Assembly (NCBI GenBank): GCA_025359125.1 | Contig: JANYHI010000087.1 | Span: 1-44,664, forward strand | DNA: 44,664 nucleotides | Direction: 5' to 3' | DNA from: Cytophagales bacterium | Lineage (GTDB): Bacteria > Bacteroidota > Bacteroidia > Cytophagales > Cyclobacteriaceae | Part shown: positions 7,730 to 18,242 of the stretch, piece by piece | How the letters are laid out: the number at the start of each line of letters is the position of its first letter | Numbering within the stretch: position 1 is the first letter of the stretch | The notes under the pieces: generated by a model | The model's database searches: none | What the model saw: only the letters and a program-made list of their open reading frames with translations | Told to the model about the DNA's origin: nothing | Program-made: the position numbers and the translations under genes

Positions 7730-8716
7730 TTACGATCGCTGAAATTCACGCATCGTAATCATCTTTTGTTTTTCTGCATCCCACAGCTTTAACTGAAAGC
7801 AAGCAATCATATCCTGAATCTTCCAGGTGGTAGTTGCTGCATTATGTAATTCGGGCATATCTTTCATTACTTCCTTTAATCTGTAAAATGGAATGCGCGA
7901 GTTAAGATGATGCACATGATGATAGCCAATATTGCCTGTGAACCAATGCATGATTGGATTCATCTTCATGTAACTAGTAGATGAAAGAGCCGCATTGTCG
8001 TATGTCCAATCCTGATTTTCGCGGAAGGTAGCCCCAGGAAAATTATGCTGGCAATAAAACAGGTATGCTCCCATTCCAAATGTAAGGGAAAATGGAATGA
8101 TCCAACCTAGCAGAAGAATTAATCCTCCGAAATAAGACCAAATGAAATAGCCTAATGCGAGATGCAAAACCAACGAAGCTAAAGAATCTACATGCTTCAG
8201 TGGGCTTTGAACAAAAGATTTAAGATTTAACCAATATATGAAAAGTGTAATATAACCAAGCAGAATGGTGGCAGGATGTCTGTTGATTAAATAAATAAAT
8301 TTCTGTTTTTTATTAAGCGTTTCATATCTTTTAGTAGAAACAGTTGGGTAAGAACCTATGCCTGATATAGACAACTTAGAATTATTGTTATGATGATATT
8401 CATGTGTTCTTCTCCAAACCATTTCGGGAGCTAACACATAAAGCCCTACAGCTCTCATCATCCAAATGGCAAGGGTAGAATCTTGAAGTATAGCTCTGTG
8501 TTGATAATCGTGATAGATAACAAACAAGCGCACGTAGAACAAACCGTTTATAATACTGACTGGGATCTTGTAGTAAATAGAAATAGGAGCAAAAAGGATA
8601 ACTGAAAGTGCTAAAAAAGAGAGACTTATTGTTAATAAAACCTCGAACCAGCTCCTTAGTTTATTTTCGGAAGCGTAGCTTTTGCTAGCAGTAAGTAGTT
8701 CTTTCCCAGAACGCAT
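7730..8716 (-). CDS. Membrane fatty acid desaturase
   Basis: The protein has the three histidine boxes of di-iron membrane desaturases: HDYQH (69-73), HEYHH (105-109) and HHVHH (266-270), plus the accessory QHNFPG near residue 223. Hydrophobic segments lie between them, near residues 28-45, 50-67, 150-165 and 180-220. It should insert double bonds into acyl chains of membrane lipids using O2 and an electron donor. I chose ATG 8716 (328 residues) over the in-frame ATG 8776, because a near-consensus -7 element lies between them and the extra 20 residues look non-conserved. Either start remains possible. Confidence 0.9.
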   Translation of the reverse strand: MRSGKELLTASKSYASENKLRSWFEVLLTISLSFLALSVILFAPISIYYKIPVSIINGLFYVRLFVIYHDYQHRAILQDSTLAIWMMRAVGLYVLAPEMVWRRTHEYHHNNNSKLSISGIGSYPTVSTKRYETLNKKQKFIYLINRHPATILLGYITLFIYWLNLKSFVQSPLKHVDSLASLVLHLALGYFIWSYFGGLILLLGWIIPFSLTFGMGAYLFYCQHNFPGATFRENQDWTYDNAALSSTSYMKMNPIMHWFTGNIGYHHVHHLNSRIPFYRLKEVMKDMPELHNAATTTWKIQDMIACFQLKLWDAEKQKMITMREFQRS

Positions 8717-8738
8717 AATTTTCGTTTTTATAATTGCC

Positions 8739-8746
8739 GAAAGGTA
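8739..8746 (-). promoter_or_regulatory. Possible -7 element for the desaturase gene (TACCTTTC)
   Basis: Read on the minus strand this matches TAnnTTTG except for the last base, 22 nt before ATG 8716. If used, it would exclude the longer start at 8776. Confidence 0.35.
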
Positions 8747-8818
8747 CGAAAAAGCATACGAATGAGACCAACGCATTACGCGCTATTTTCACTAAATACT
8801 TGCGAGTCAGCACTTTGT

Positions 8819-9688
8819 TTAACGTTTATGCTTCCATCGCTTGTGAGACCATAACCAAGTGGTAGGATCTGCTACAATGTCTTTTTCAAGGCGTCTGCTA
8901 AAGGCTTCTGTAATTTCGCCTTCGGTGGTGTTTTTAGGATATTCAAAAAGTAATTCAGGCACTACTTCATACTTACCTCTTTCCAGTCGATTGATCTTGA
9001 TGTAAACAATTGGGTAGTCAAATTTGATGGCGAGCTTTTCAGGGCCAGTAAAAAAACCGGTATCCTGATTTAAAAAAGTAGTCCAAATTTTGCCTCCTCC
9101 GGGCGGATATTGATCGGCAATAAAAGCAGAAGCGGTTACGCGCTTTCGGTTGGCAACCATATCGCGTAGTGTTTGATTAACAGGCGTAATTTCGGTTCCA
9201 AAACGGGTGCGCATGCCCACCATCATTTTTTCGAAGTACGCATTTGTTAGTGGCCGATAAATAACAAGCAGTTGATACTTGGTGTAAAGAGAAACACTTG
9301 GCCCGGCCCATTCCCAATTTCCGTAATGCCCCATTACAATGATGATGCTTTTATTTTCTGCCTGTAGCTTATCGAGCCATTCTTGATTGCGAAACACACA
9401 TCGCTCGGTTGATTCTTTTTCATCCATCTTTAGCGTTTTAAGTGTTTCTAAAGTCAGATCGCAGAGGTAGCGGAAGAAATCGTTGCAAATGGTTTGTATT
9501 TCCTTCTCGCTTTTTTGCGGAAAGGAGCTTCGTAAGTTTTCGAGAACTACCTTCCTTCTATACCCAGAAAGTCTAAGTAGAAAATAAAAAAAATCTGAAA
9601 CAATGTAGAGCAATCTGAATGGGAGCGAAGCAATCAACCAGAGGAGTGGATAAACCAGATAAAAGCTGATGGCTTGTTTGTTAATCAT
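8819..9688 (-). CDS. LpxL/HtrB-family lipid A acyltransferase
   Basis: The 289-residue protein has an N-terminal membrane segment (YLVYPLLWLIASLPFRLLYIV) and the catalytic HX4E motif as HYGNWE (His121, Glu126), preceded by IIVMG. RNRF-like and ADQYPPGGG motifs follow, as expected of this family. It should transfer a secondary acyl chain to Kdo-lipid A or a related lipid at the inner face of the inner membrane. It starts 2 nt after the ABC-F gene stop and so belongs to the same unit. Bacteroidota have several members of this family, so the exact position acylated is unknown. Confidence 0.88.
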   Translation of the reverse strand: MINKQAISFYLVYPLLWLIASLPFRLLYIVSDFFYFLLRLSGYRRKVVLENLRSSFPQKSEKEIQTICNDFFRYLCDLTLETLKTLKMDEKESTERCVFRNQEWLDKLQAENKSIIIVMGHYGNWEWAGPSVSLYTKYQLLVIYRPLTNAYFEKMMVGMRTRFGTEITPVNQTLRDMVANRKRVTASAFIADQYPPGGGKIWTTFLNQDTGFFTGPEKLAIKFDYPIVYIKINRLERGKYEVVPELLFEYPKNTTEGEITEAFSRRLEKDIVADPTTWLWSHKRWKHKR

Positions 9689-9690
9689 AA

Positions 9691-11334
9691 TTATTTGGCA
9701 GCAGAGCGTTCTACTTCGCGCAGGTTTTCTAATTTCTTATTTCGAAGAAATCCATTGATATCTTCAAAGTGTTCTTTAATTCTCTTATTTCCAAACTCAA
9801 AAACTTTAGTTGCCAAACCATCCAAGAAATCGCGATCGTGAGAAACTAAAATGAGCGTGCCATCAAAAGCGCGCAGCGCGTCTTTCAAAATATCTTTGGT
9901 TTTTATGTCAAGATGGTTTGTTGGCTCATCGAGAATGAGCAAGTTAACAGGTTGTAATAAAAGTTTAATCATGGCCAATCGGGTCTTTTCTCCTCCCGAA
10001 AGCATTTTTACTTTCTTTTCGATAGCCTCGCCACCAAACATGAAAGCACCCAGAATATTTTTGATTTGCGTACGAATGTCACCAAACGCAATTTGATCGA
10101 TGGTTTGAAATACGGTCAAGTCTTCATCTAAGCGCGCGGCCTGGTCTTGTGCGAAATAGCCGATCATTGAATTGTGACCGAGCTGAAGTTTTCCATCAAA
10201 GTCAATTTCGCCCATAATGGCTTTCACAAACGTAGATTTACCTTCCCCGTTTTTTCCGATGAGTGCAATTCGTTCTCCACGCGCAATTGTCAAAGAGGCA
10301 TCTTTAAATACGATATGATCGCCATATTTTTTTGTTAAGCCCTCTGTTATAATGGGATAATTCCCCGATCGTGGCGCAGGAGGGAATTTTAGATTCAAGG
10401 CAGATGAATCTACTTCATCTACTTCTATGATTTCAATTTTCTCGAGCATCTTCACGCGCGATTGTACTTGCAATGTTTTGGAGTACGTGCCTTTGAAGCG
10501 ATCGATAAACTGTTGGATGTCGGCAATTTGTTTTGCCTGATCATCAAATTGTTTTTGTTGCTGTTCCCTTCGCTCTCTCCGCAATTCTAAATAGTGCGTG
10601 TAGTTTGTTTTGTAATCGTAAATCCTTCCCATCGTCACTTCAATAGTTCTGTTGGTAAGATTATCAACAAACATTTTATCATGACTGATTACAATTACCG
10701 CCTTCGCGCTCGTCTTCAAAAATTCTTCTAACCACTGCACCGATTCAATATCTAAATGATTGGTGGGCTCATCTAGCAAAATCAAATCAGGTTTTTGCAA
10801 GAGAATTTTGGCCAGCTCAATGCGCATGCGCCAACCTCCGCTAAACTCTTTGGTCGATCGATTAAAATCAGACCGCAGAAATCCTAAACCCATCAATGTT
10901 TTTTCGACCTCCGCATCAAAATTAATCTCCTCAATGGAATAATATTTTTCACTTAACTCAGAAACCTGCTCAATAATTTTGGAATACGCTTCCGATTCGT
11001 AGTCAGTGCGGGTTTCTAGTTGCGAATTCAGGTAATCCATCTGGGTTTTCATATCCAGAATTTTAGAAAATGCCTTAGAAGCTTCTTCAAATACAGTCGC
11101 TTTATCTTCGGTGAGCAAATGTTGAGGCAGATAGGCTATGATGGCATCTTTAGGTGCCGAAACTTTACCGCGCGTGGGCTTATTTGCTCCTGCAATAATT
11201 TTCAGCAAGGTGGATTTACCCGCTCCATTCTTACCCATAAGGGCAATGCGGTCGTTTTCGTTGATATTGAAAGTAATATCATTGAAAAGAACGGTTCCAC
11301 TAAACTCTACACCTACAGCATCAACTGAAATCAT
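9691..11334 (-). CDS. ABC-F family ATP-binding protein (ribosome-associated type)
   Basis: The 547-residue protein has two nucleotide-binding domains in one chain and no membrane segment. Walker A motifs are GKNGAGKS (34-41) and GKNGEGKS (360-367), the signatures are FSGGW (164-168) and LSGGE, and both halves carry LLDEPTNHLDI. The charged linker between the halves (about 240-310, LRRERREQQQKQF) is the P-site tRNA interaction region of ABC-F translation factors such as EttA, Uup and YfmR. Length fits Uup/YfmR-like members. It probably relieves stalled ribosomes. No antibiotic-resistance subtype can be asserted. It leads a two-gene unit with the acyltransferase and has its own promoter element. 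Confidence 0.92.
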   Translation of the reverse strand: MISVDAVGVEFSGTVLFNDITFNINENDRIALMGKNGAGKSTLLKIIAGANKPTRGKVSAPKDAIIAYLPQHLLTEDKATVFEEASKAFSKILDMKTQMDYLNSQLETRTDYESEAYSKIIEQVSELSEKYYSIEEINFDAEVEKTLMGLGFLRSDFNRSTKEFSGGWRMRIELAKILLQKPDLILLDEPTNHLDIESVQWLEEFLKTSAKAVIVISHDKMFVDNLTNRTIEVTMGRIYDYKTNYTHYLELRRERREQQQKQFDDQAKQIADIQQFIDRFKGTYSKTLQVQSRVKMLEKIEIIEVDEVDSSALNLKFPPAPRSGNYPIITEGLTKKYGDHIVFKDASLTIARGERIALIGKNGEGKSTFVKAIMGEIDFDGKLQLGHNSMIGYFAQDQAARLDEDLTVFQTIDQIAFGDIRTQIKNILGAFMFGGEAIEKKVKMLSGGEKTRLAMIKLLLQPVNLLILDEPTNHLDIKTKDILKDALRAFDGTLILVSHDRDFLDGLATKVFEFGNKRIKEHFEDINGFLRNKKLENLREVERSAAK

Positions 11335-11353
11335 ACGGCTTAAAAATTGGCCG

Positions 11354-11361
11354 CAAAGATA
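11354..11361 (-). promoter_or_regulatory. -7 promoter element for the ABC-F gene (TATCTTTG)
   Basis: This is an exact TAnnTTTG match on the minus strand, followed by CGGCC, 19 nt before the start codon. The extended form resembles the TACCTTTGCGCC elements before rpsF and pyrG. Confidence 0.6.
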
Positions 11362-11483
11362 TTATTATTTTTGGTTGGAGTGATTCTCTATTTACCACAC
11401 GAAATCTTATTGGCTGGCATACTGTAAACTTCTTTGTTCCATCTCTTATTAATGACTATTTTTTCAGATATAAATCAAATGTT

Positions 11484-14400
11484 ATGATTCGAATTTGCTT
11501 CCTCACTGTTTTTACGGTCACCTCGGTTTTCTCTCAGCAAGTTCCAACTTCATACTATCAAGATCTCAACTACCGATTAGTCGGCCCTTTTCGGGCGGGA
11601 AGAACAGTAGGTGCCGTGGGTATCCCTACCCAACCTAATGTTTTTTATATGGGCGTAAACAATGGTGGGGTTTGGAAGACAAACGATTTTGGCCGTACGT
11701 GGAAGCCTATTTTTGATAAAGAATCTACCGGCTCAATTGGTGATATAGCCGTTTCACTATCTAACCCCAATGTAATTTACGTGGGCAGCGGTGAAGGTCT
11801 TCACCGCCCCGACTTAGGGATAGGAGATGGCATGTTTAAATCTGTAGATGCAGGAAGCACGTGGAAGCATATTGGGTTAGCGGATGCGCAGCAGATTGGA
11901 AGAGTAATAGTTCATCCAACTAATTCTAATATTGTTTTTGCTGCGGTACTTGGCCACCCGTATGGAGCGAATGAAATGCGCGGTGTTTATCGCACGAAAG
12001 ATGGTGGCACAACTTGGGAGAAAGTTTTGTTTGTCAATCAAAATACAGGAGCCATTCAAGTAGAGTTTGATCCTACCAATCCTGAAATAGTATTTGCCGA
12101 TTTATGGGAGCATCGTGAAGGTCCTTGGGAAAACGCATCTTTCTCTGGAGCAAATAGTGGCTTTTATAAATCTATTGATGGCGGAAATACTTGGAATAAA
12201 ATAACAACCGGATTACCAACAGCGCAACAAGGCTTGGGAAGAATTGGATTTGGAATTTCGCTCAGCAATCCGAAGCGATTATTTGCAACAGTAGATGCAC
12301 GCGAGCAGGCGGGAGTTTATAAAAGTGATGATGGTGGCGAAAGTTGGAGACGAGTAAGCACCGATACAAGAATATATGGAAGAGGTAGCGACTTTGCAGA
12401 GATCAGGGTGCATCCAAAAAATCCGGATGTGGTTTTTGTTGCGAATACTGCATCGTATCGATCAATGGATGGAGGCATTACCTGGACATCCTTTAAAGGT
12501 GCGCCCGGAGGAGATGACTATCATCGGATATGGATCAACCCTTTGCAACCAGACATCATGATTTTTGCTGCCGATCAGGGTGCGACTGTTACAGTTAACG
12601 GTGGAAAGACATGGAGCTCTTGGCACAATCAGCCTACCGCACAATTGTATCACATCTCTACCGACAATCAATTCCCGTATTGGATTTATGGCGGCCAACA
12701 AGAGAGTGGAGCTATTATGATTAAGAGCAGAGGCGAGGGCGGGCAAATTTCTTTTCGTGATTGGACTGGCTCAGGTGCAGATGAGTATGCCTATGTGGTG
12801 GCCGATCCAAAAAACCCTGATTTCGTTTATGGAGGCCGTGTAACGAAATTTAATAAGAGAACAGGTCAAACTCAAAATGTAGCGCCCGAGGCGTTGCGCT
12901 CCGGACAATATAGAATGCTACGCACCTTGCCAATTCTTTTTCATCCGGCAGATGCCAACCAATTACTTTTTGGAACCAATGTTTTATGGAAGTCTACCAC
13001 GGGTGGAGATCAATGGGAAATCATCAGTCCGGATTTGACTCGTAAACAACCTGAGGTACCCCCGAGTATAGGTGATTTTAGAACAGAGAGTTTGAAAACT
13101 ATGAAACAGCGTGGAGTAATTTATTCTATTAGCGGATCGCCATTGGATAAAAATATAATTTGGACTGGTACCGATGATGGCCTAGTACATAAAACAATTG
13201 ATGGAGGAAAAAACTGGAAAGAGGTAACTCCTGCTGCGCTCACTTCATGGGATAAAATTTCACAAATTGATGCGAGTCATTTTGATGCAAACACTGCTTT
13301 CTTTTCTGTGAATGCATTGCGCAAAGATGATTTGAAACCGCACGTGTTCAGAACTAAAGATGGCGGAGCAACGTGGAAAGAAATTGTAAATGGAATTACA
13401 AATGGATCTATCAATGTTGTGCGCGAAGATCCCAAACAACCAGGACTTTTATTTGCTGGTACCGAGCGCGAAGTTTTCTTTTCTATTGACGAAGGAGAAA
13501 ATTGGCAAGCACTTAAACAAAATATGCCTGCTACTTCTATTCGAGATTTAGTAATACAAGACGATGATTTAGTGATTGGTACACATGGAAGATCAATCTG
13601 GATTATGGATAATATTTCGCCATTAAGAAATATGGCGAAAGCATTTCAGCAGAAAGCAGGTTATTTGTTTCCACCAGCAAGAGCTACTCGTGTTCGCTAC
13701 AATATGTTTTCAGATACTCCACTTCCTCCGGAAGAACCCGCTGGTCAAAATCCAGCAGATGGTGCAGCGATTGATTACTACTTATCAACTAAAGTTGCTG
13801 AAGTGAAATTAGAAATTGTAGACAGCAAAGGAGATTTGGTTAGCAGCTATTCAAGCAAAGATAAATCTGAAACAATCGACACTACTTCAATACCTCACCC
13901 AACCTATTGGATAAGACCGAATCAATTTGTTTCCACACAAGCAGGTCATCATCGGTTTGTTTGGAATCTGAAATATGCTGAGCCAAGAGGTGCAGATCGA
14001 CAATTTGCGATTGCAGCAGTATTTCATAATACACCAAGTGGCCCTGTTGGTCCCTATGTTCATCCGGGTAAATACAAAGTCAAACTCCTTGTTGATGGAG
14101 CGGTGCAAGAGCAGGAGATTGAGGTAAGACTCGATCCACGTGTTTCTATTAGTGAAGCAGATTTGACTTTGCAAACAGTTCAATCATTAGCTTGCTTTAG
14201 AGCCTATAACGATTTACAAATATTAAGAGAGGCAATTGATGTGAAACTTTACGATCCCCAAATAAAATGGCCTAAAGGAAAGAAAGAGCAATTACTTGCA
14301 TTACGAGGGGAAGGTAGCCCAGAAAACCCAGATGTGATGTATGGAAGTATTTCAGATACGCCTATCGAGAAAGAAACTATTGTAGGTCTTCAATATAAAC

Positions 14401-14540
14401 TTTTATACATGACGACTGTTTTACAAAATGTAGAAGCGAAGCCAACACAAGCACAAATTCAAGCGGTAACTAAATTGCGATTGATAGGAGCGGAGATGAC
14501 GAAAAAGTGGGAGACGATTGCAAATCAATTTGGTAAATAA
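11484..14540 (+). CDS. Secreted Asp-box (BNR/sortilin VPS10-like) repeat protein
   Basis: The 1018-residue protein has a signal peptide ([18 protein letters not shown]) and eleven Asp-box-like motifs of the form xDxGxTW (for example [70 protein letters not shown]). These build tandem seven- or ten-bladed propellers as in sortilin, xyloglucanases and YCF48-type proteins. From about residue 720 a Pro-rich linker leads to a beta-sandwich region. No T9SS tail is evident at the C-terminus, so it is probably periplasmic or surface-bound. Annotations as a glycosidase would be guesses, since no catalytic pair is recognisable. It precedes the molybdenum hydroxylase genes by 32 nt. Confidence 0.85.
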   Translation: MIRICFLTVFTVTSVFSQQVPTSYYQDLNYRLVGPFRAGRTVGAVGIPTQPNVFYMGVNNGGVWKTNDFGRTWKPIFDKESTGSIGDIAVSLSNPNVIYVGSGEGLHRPDLGIGDGMFKSVDAGSTWKHIGLADAQQIGRVIVHPTNSNIVFAAVLGHPYGANEMRGVYRTKDGGTTWEKVLFVNQNTGAIQVEFDPTNPEIVFADLWEHREGPWENASFSGANSGFYKSIDGGNTWNKITTGLPTAQQGLGRIGFGISLSNPKRLFATVDAREQAGVYKSDDGGESWRRVSTDTRIYGRGSDFAEIRVHPKNPDVVFVANTASYRSMDGGITWTSFKGAPGGDDYHRIWINPLQPDIMIFAADQGATVTVNGGKTWSSWHNQPTAQLYHISTDNQFPYWIYGGQQESGAIMIKSRGEGGQISFRDWTGSGADEYAYVVADPKNPDFVYGGRVTKFNKRTGQTQNVAPEALRSGQYRMLRTLPILFHPADANQLLFGTNVLWKSTTGGDQWEIISPDLTRKQPEVPPSIGDFRTESLKTMKQRGVIYSISGSPLDKNIIWTGTDDGLVHKTIDGGKNWKEVTPAALTSWDKISQIDASHFDANTAFFSVNALRKDDLKPHVFRTKDGGATWKEIVNGITNGSINVVREDPKQPGLLFAGTEREVFFSIDEGENWQALKQNMPATSIRDLVIQDDDLVIGTHGRSIWIMDNISPLRNMAKAFQQKAGYLFPPARATRVRYNMFSDTPLPPEEPAGQNPADGAAIDYYLSTKVAEVKLEIVDSKGDLVSSYSSKDKSETIDTTSIPHPTYWIRPNQFVSTQAGHHRFVWNLKYAEPRGADRQFAIAAVFHNTPSGPVGPYVHPGKYKVKLLVDGAVQEQEIEVRLDPRVSISEADLTLQTVQSLACFRAYNDLQILREAIDVKLYDPQIKWPKGKKEQLLALRGEGSPENPDVMYGSISDTPIEKETIVGLQYKLLYMTTVLQNVEAKPTQAQIQAVTKLRLIGAEMTKKWETIANQFGK

Positions 14541-14572
14541 ATTTATCGACTTTATTATTAAACAATAATCAT

Positions 14573-15037
14573 ATGGCAACCTATCAACTTCAAATTAATG
14601 GAAAGAGTGTTAGCGCTGAAGCAGATGCTGATACTCCTTTGCTTTGGGTACTTCGCGATAATCTTAGATTAGTAGGGACGAAATACGGATGTGGCATCGC
14701 CCAGTGTGGTGCGTGCACGGTTCATTTGAATGGCACGGCTGTTAGGTCTTGTTCATTGCCAATTTCTGCTGTTGGAAATAAAAAAGTTACTACCATAGAG
14801 GGACTTTCTGAAAAGGGAGATCATCCTGTTCAGCAAGCGTGGAGCGAAGTAGATGTGGCGCAATGTGGGTATTGTCAGGCAGGTCAGATTATGACAGCTG
14901 CTGCTTTGCTGAATAAAAAGTCAAAACCAACGGATCAAGATATTGAGATGGCTATGAATGGAAATATTTGCCGATGTGGCACCTATCATCGCATTCACGA
15001 AGCAGTTGTTTTGGCCTCTACTAAAATCTCTAAATAA
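14573..15037 (+). CDS. Molybdenum hydroxylase small subunit, 2x[2Fe-2S] (IorA type)
   Basis: The 154-residue protein has both iron-sulfur motifs of the xanthine oxidase family. The plant-ferredoxin-type cluster uses Cys40, Cys45, Cys48 and Cys60 ([11 protein letters not shown]...RSC). The second cluster uses Cys98, Cys101, Cys133 and Cys135 (CGYCQAGQ...NICRCG). It passes electrons from the molybdenum site to an outside acceptor. Length and motif order match isoquinoline 1-oxidoreductase alpha subunits. The gene lies 8 nt before the large-subunit gene, forming a two-subunit enzyme without an FAD subunit. The natural substrate is unlikely to be isoquinoline specifically and cannot be read from sequence. 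Confidence 0.93.
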   Translation: MATYQLQINGKSVSAEADADTPLLWVLRDNLRLVGTKYGCGIAQCGACTVHLNGTAVRSCSLPISAVGNKKVTTIEGLSEKGDHPVQQAWSEVDVAQCGYCQAGQIMTAAALLNKKSKPTDQDIEMAMNGNICRCGTYHRIHEAVVLASTKISK

Positions 15038-15045
15038 TTGCAGTT

Positions 15046-17199
15046 ATGGAAACAGTAAAAACCAACAGACGCAATTTTCTAAAGTTAGCAACCGCCACTA
15101 CAGGAGGTTTGATACTTGGCTTTAATTGGGAGGCGAATGCTACTACTTTTAATGTACTGGATGAGGCCACCTTTGCAGCAGATAATAATTTCAATAGCTA
15201 CCTATCTATCTCATCTGATAATGTCATCACGATTTTCTCGCCCAACCCAGAGTTGGGTCAAAATATAAAAACATCTTTTCCAATGATTGTGGCAGAAGAA
15301 CTCGAGGCCGATTGGTTGAGAGTAAAAGTAGTACAGGCAGCATTGGATACAAAAAAATTTGAACGACAGCTAACGGGTGGGAGCGGAGCGATTCCTCACT
15401 CATGGGAGCGTTTACGCAAGGCAGGTGCTACGGCAAAACAAATGTTGTTAGAGGCTGGGGCGAAGCGTTGGAATGTGTCCGCTTCCTCATTGGTAGCAGA
15501 GAATGGGATGATTGTTGATAAATCAGTAAATCGTTCATTGTCGTATGGAGAGTTGGCGAACGAGGCAGCTTTGATTCCCGTGCCAACGGATGTAAAACTG
15601 AAAGACAAAAAAGATTTTAAAATCATTGGTCAGCCCATCCGCAATGTAGATAGCATGGAAATGATTACCGGTAAACCATTGTATGGTTTGGATTTTTACA
15701 GGGAAGGAATGGTGTTTGCTATGATTCAGCGACCCAAATCTTTTGGAATGAAGATCAAGTCGGTTGATGCCGCTGCTGCAAAAGCGGCTACTGGAATTAT
15801 TGATGTTGTTACTTTTAAAAATAACGTAGCAGTAGTTGGTAAATCTACCTGGCAAGTAAATAAAGCTCGTAAATTACTGAAGATTGAATACGAGATTGAT
15901 TCAAAAATTGAAAGCACCACCGATCACGATAAACTTTTCAAAGAATTATTGGAAAGCAAGGAAGCAACAGTAAGAAGAAAAGATGGAGATGTAGACACTG
16001 CTTTCGCGAATGCTGCAAAAGTTATTTCTAGAGAATATCAATGCCCTTTCTTGCCTCACAATCCGATGGAGCCTATGAACTTCTTCGCTCACGTTAGGCA
16101 AGATGGAGTAGAGTTAGTTGGCCCAACCCAAACACCGGATTTGGCACGAAATGAAGTTGCTAGGTTATTGGGTATCGCCCCCGATAAAATTACGTTAGAG
16201 ATGACCAGATTAGGAGGAGGTTTCGGCAGAAGATTGAAAGCGGATTATGTGTTGGAAGCGGCAGAGCTTTCTAGCCTCATTAAGGCTCCGGTTAAATTAA
16301 TCTGGACGCGTGAAGATGATATGGGTGGAGGAAGTTACCGCCCAGCAGTTCGGTATCGCTTTCAGGCTGCATTAGACAAAGAAAATAATTTGATTGGTTA
16401 TAAATTAAGAGGTGTAGGCATTAACTCAGGTAACCCAACCCGTGAAGATAATTTCCCTTCTGGTGCCGTAGATAATTTATTGATTGAGTCGGTAGAATAC
16501 AAGTCTTCTATTACCACTGGTGCTTGGCGCGCGCCCATTACAAATTTTTTGGCTTTTGCCGAGCAATCTTTTATTGATGAAGTAGCCAATGAGGTAAAGC
16601 AAGATCCAATTCAATTTAGATTAGCTCTTTTAGAGAAAGTAAAAAAATCTCCTGTGGGAGTCATCAAGTATGATATCGATCGGATGAAAACGGTCATTGA
16701 ATTGGCAAGAGAAAAATCTAACTGGGGCAAAAATAAAAATGTAATTCAAGGCTTTAGTGTTTACTTTTCTCACCGCTCGTATGTAGCTCAAGTAGCAGAA
16801 GTAGTGATGAAGGATGGGAAGCCAGTCATAAAAAAAATCTATGCAGCTGCAGATTGTGGAATAGTGGTAAATCTAAGTGGAGCTTACCAGCAAATAAGAG
16901 GCGGTATTGTAGATGGTATGGGGCATGCATTTTATGGAAGTCTCACCTTTAAAGATGGCGCTGCCGAGCAAGTGAACTTCAATAATTACAAACTTATCCG
17001 CTACAAAGAAGTGCCGGAGATTGATGTTCATTTTGTAAATAATGGAATTGATCCGACAGGTTTAGGTGAACCAGCATTGCCACCCACCGGAGGAGCAATT
17101 GCGAATGCATTATATAAAGCAACAGGTAAGAGATTATACAATCAGCCTTTTATAAAGCAAGAAGCGTTGACGGGAGTTAGTTTAGATTCGAAGATGTAG
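15046..17199 (+). CDS. Molybdenum hydroxylase large subunit, Tat-exported (IorB type)
   Basis: The 717-residue protein begins with a twin-arginine signal (TNRRNFLKLA, then a hydrophobic stretch), so the folded cofactor-loaded complex should be exported to the periplasm together with its small subunit. Molybdopterin-domain hallmarks include LTGGSGAIPHSWERLR, GGGFGRRLKADY and the GLGEPALPPTGGA segment, whose Glu675 fits the catalytic base of the family. It belongs to the IorB/aldehyde-oxidase-like group with the split amino-terminal layout. It probably hydroxylates an aldehyde or N-heterocycle. No cofactor maturation genes (XdhC, MocA type) lie in the window. Confidence 0.92.
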   Translation: METVKTNRRNFLKLATATTGGLILGFNWEANATTFNVLDEATFAADNNFNSYLSISSDNVITIFSPNPELGQNIKTSFPMIVAEELEADWLRVKVVQAALDTKKFERQLTGGSGAIPHSWERLRKAGATAKQMLLEAGAKRWNVSASSLVAENGMIVDKSVNRSLSYGELANEAALIPVPTDVKLKDKKDFKIIGQPIRNVDSMEMITGKPLYGLDFYREGMVFAMIQRPKSFGMKIKSVDAAAAKAATGIIDVVTFKNNVAVVGKSTWQVNKARKLLKIEYEIDSKIESTTDHDKLFKELLESKEATVRRKDGDVDTAFANAAKVISREYQCPFLPHNPMEPMNFFAHVRQDGVELVGPTQTPDLARNEVARLLGIAPDKITLEMTRLGGGFGRRLKADYVLEAAELSSLIKAPVKLIWTREDDMGGGSYRPAVRYRFQAALDKENNLIGYKLRGVGINSGNPTREDNFPSGAVDNLLIESVEYKSSITTGAWRAPITNFLAFAEQSFIDEVANEVKQDPIQFRLALLEKVKKSPVGVIKYDIDRMKTVIELAREKSNWGKNKNVIQGFSVYFSHRSYVAQVAEVVMKDGKPVIKKIYAAADCGIVVNLSGAYQQIRGGIVDGMGHAFYGSLTFKDGAAEQVNFNNYKLIRYKEVPEIDVHFVNNGIDPTGLGEPALPPTGGAIANALYKATGKRLYNQPFIKQEALTGVSLDSKM

Positions 17200-17221
17200 G
17201 CATACGATTTTACATACAATA

Positions 17222-18172
17222 ATGAGTTTACTGGAGGTACGCAATCTGAGCAAAGCAGATGCGCATGGGCTGATACTGGATAACATTAGTTTTTCTCAGA
17301 AGGCATTTCAGAAAATTGCCTTGGCGGGAGAAACTGGTTCTGGCAAGAGCACGCTTTTAAAAATCATTGCAGGACTAGAGCAGCCTGATTATGGAGAGGT
17401 TATTTTTAATAAATTAAAAGTTGAAGGTTCGGCAGATAAACTCGTTCCAGGGCATCCACACATCGCTTATTTGCCTCAATACTTTGAACTACAAAAATTT
17501 CTTCGAGTAGAACAAGTGCTAACCTATGCGAATACACTAGGAGAAAAGAAGGCATATGAACTTTTTAGAATTTGCAAGATAGATCATCTACTGGAGAGGA
17601 AAACGAACGAACTTTCAGGAGGGGAGAAGCAACGAATTGCCTTGTGCAGATTGCTAATTACTCAGCCCAAACTTCTTTTATTAGATGAGCCCTTCTCCAA
17701 TCTAGATCCAGTAGTGAAGCAAGTATTAAAGGGTGTAATTGAGAACGCGATTAAAAAATTAAAGATCACTTGCATTCTTGTTTCGCATGATTCGGATGAT
17801 ACACTACCCTGGGCAGATGAAATTATAGTTTTAAAAGAAGGTAAGAAAATACAACAGGGAGGTCCGTCAGAAATTTATTTTAAACCAGTAGATGGGTATG
17901 TAGCTGGCTTATTTGGTTTTTACAATGTGTTGCCTAAAAATTTAGGAAACTTTTTTAGGATAGATCAAAAAATATTAAGACCAGAACATTTTAAAATAGT
18001 AACAAAGCCATCATCTAGAACTAAAACAGGCAAGGTGGTTGGTGTTCAGTTTTTAGGAAGCTATCATTTGTTAGGTGTATCTATTTCTAGTGCGATAGTA
18101 GTTATTCAGGAATCAGATAGGTTTACCCGAAAGGTTGGGAATATCGTGCATGTTATGATAAAACGTATTTAA
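17222..18172 (+). CDS. Orphan ABC transporter ATP-binding protein with TOBE-like tail
   Basis: The 316-residue protein has Walker A GETGSGKS (36-43), signature LSGGE (131-135), Walker B LLLLDEP (151-157) and the switch His in VSHDSDD. After about residue 215 comes a C-terminal extension with LRPEHFKI and GKVVGVQFLGSYHLLGV. These resemble the TOBE domains of PotA, FbpC and ModC importers for polyamine, iron or molybdate. No permease or binding protein is adjacent, so the transporter partner must lie elsewhere. It is 22 nt after a molybdenum enzyme gene, which makes oxyanion import conceivable but unproven. Confidence 0.85.
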   Translation: MSLLEVRNLSKADAHGLILDNISFSQKAFQKIALAGETGSGKSTLLKIIAGLEQPDYGEVIFNKLKVEGSADKLVPGHPHIAYLPQYFELQKFLRVEQVLTYANTLGEKKAYELFRICKIDHLLERKTNELSGGEKQRIALCRLLITQPKLLLLDEPFSNLDPVVKQVLKGVIENAIKKLKITCILVSHDSDDTLPWADEIIVLKEGKKIQQGGPSEIYFKPVDGYVAGLFGFYNVLPKNLGNFFRIDQKILRPEHFKIVTKPSSRTKTGKVVGVQFLGSYHLLGVSISSAIVVIQESDRFTRKVGNIVHVMIKRI

Positions 18173-18242
18173 TGTATTCAATTCCTTATCTTGCTCTTTC
18201 AAATGTTTAATGCGTAACAAATGAACAGTACTGAGTTATGAA

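Noticed and set aside
11020-11328. A 102-residue plus-strand reading frame opposite the ABC-F gene
   Set aside because: It covers the antisense of a conserved ATPase domain and shows no family features.
14137-14142. CACGTG core as a parS site
   Set aside because: It lies inside the Asp-box gene and is followed by TTTC rather than AAAC, so it does not match the parS palindrome.
11484-14540. Calling the Asp-box protein a sialidase or other glycosidase
   Set aside because: Asp-boxes alone are structural; no catalytic residues of those families can be recognised.
17222-18172. Calling the orphan ATPase ModC
   Set aside because: The TOBE-like tail is shared by several importer classes and no modA or modB is adjacent.
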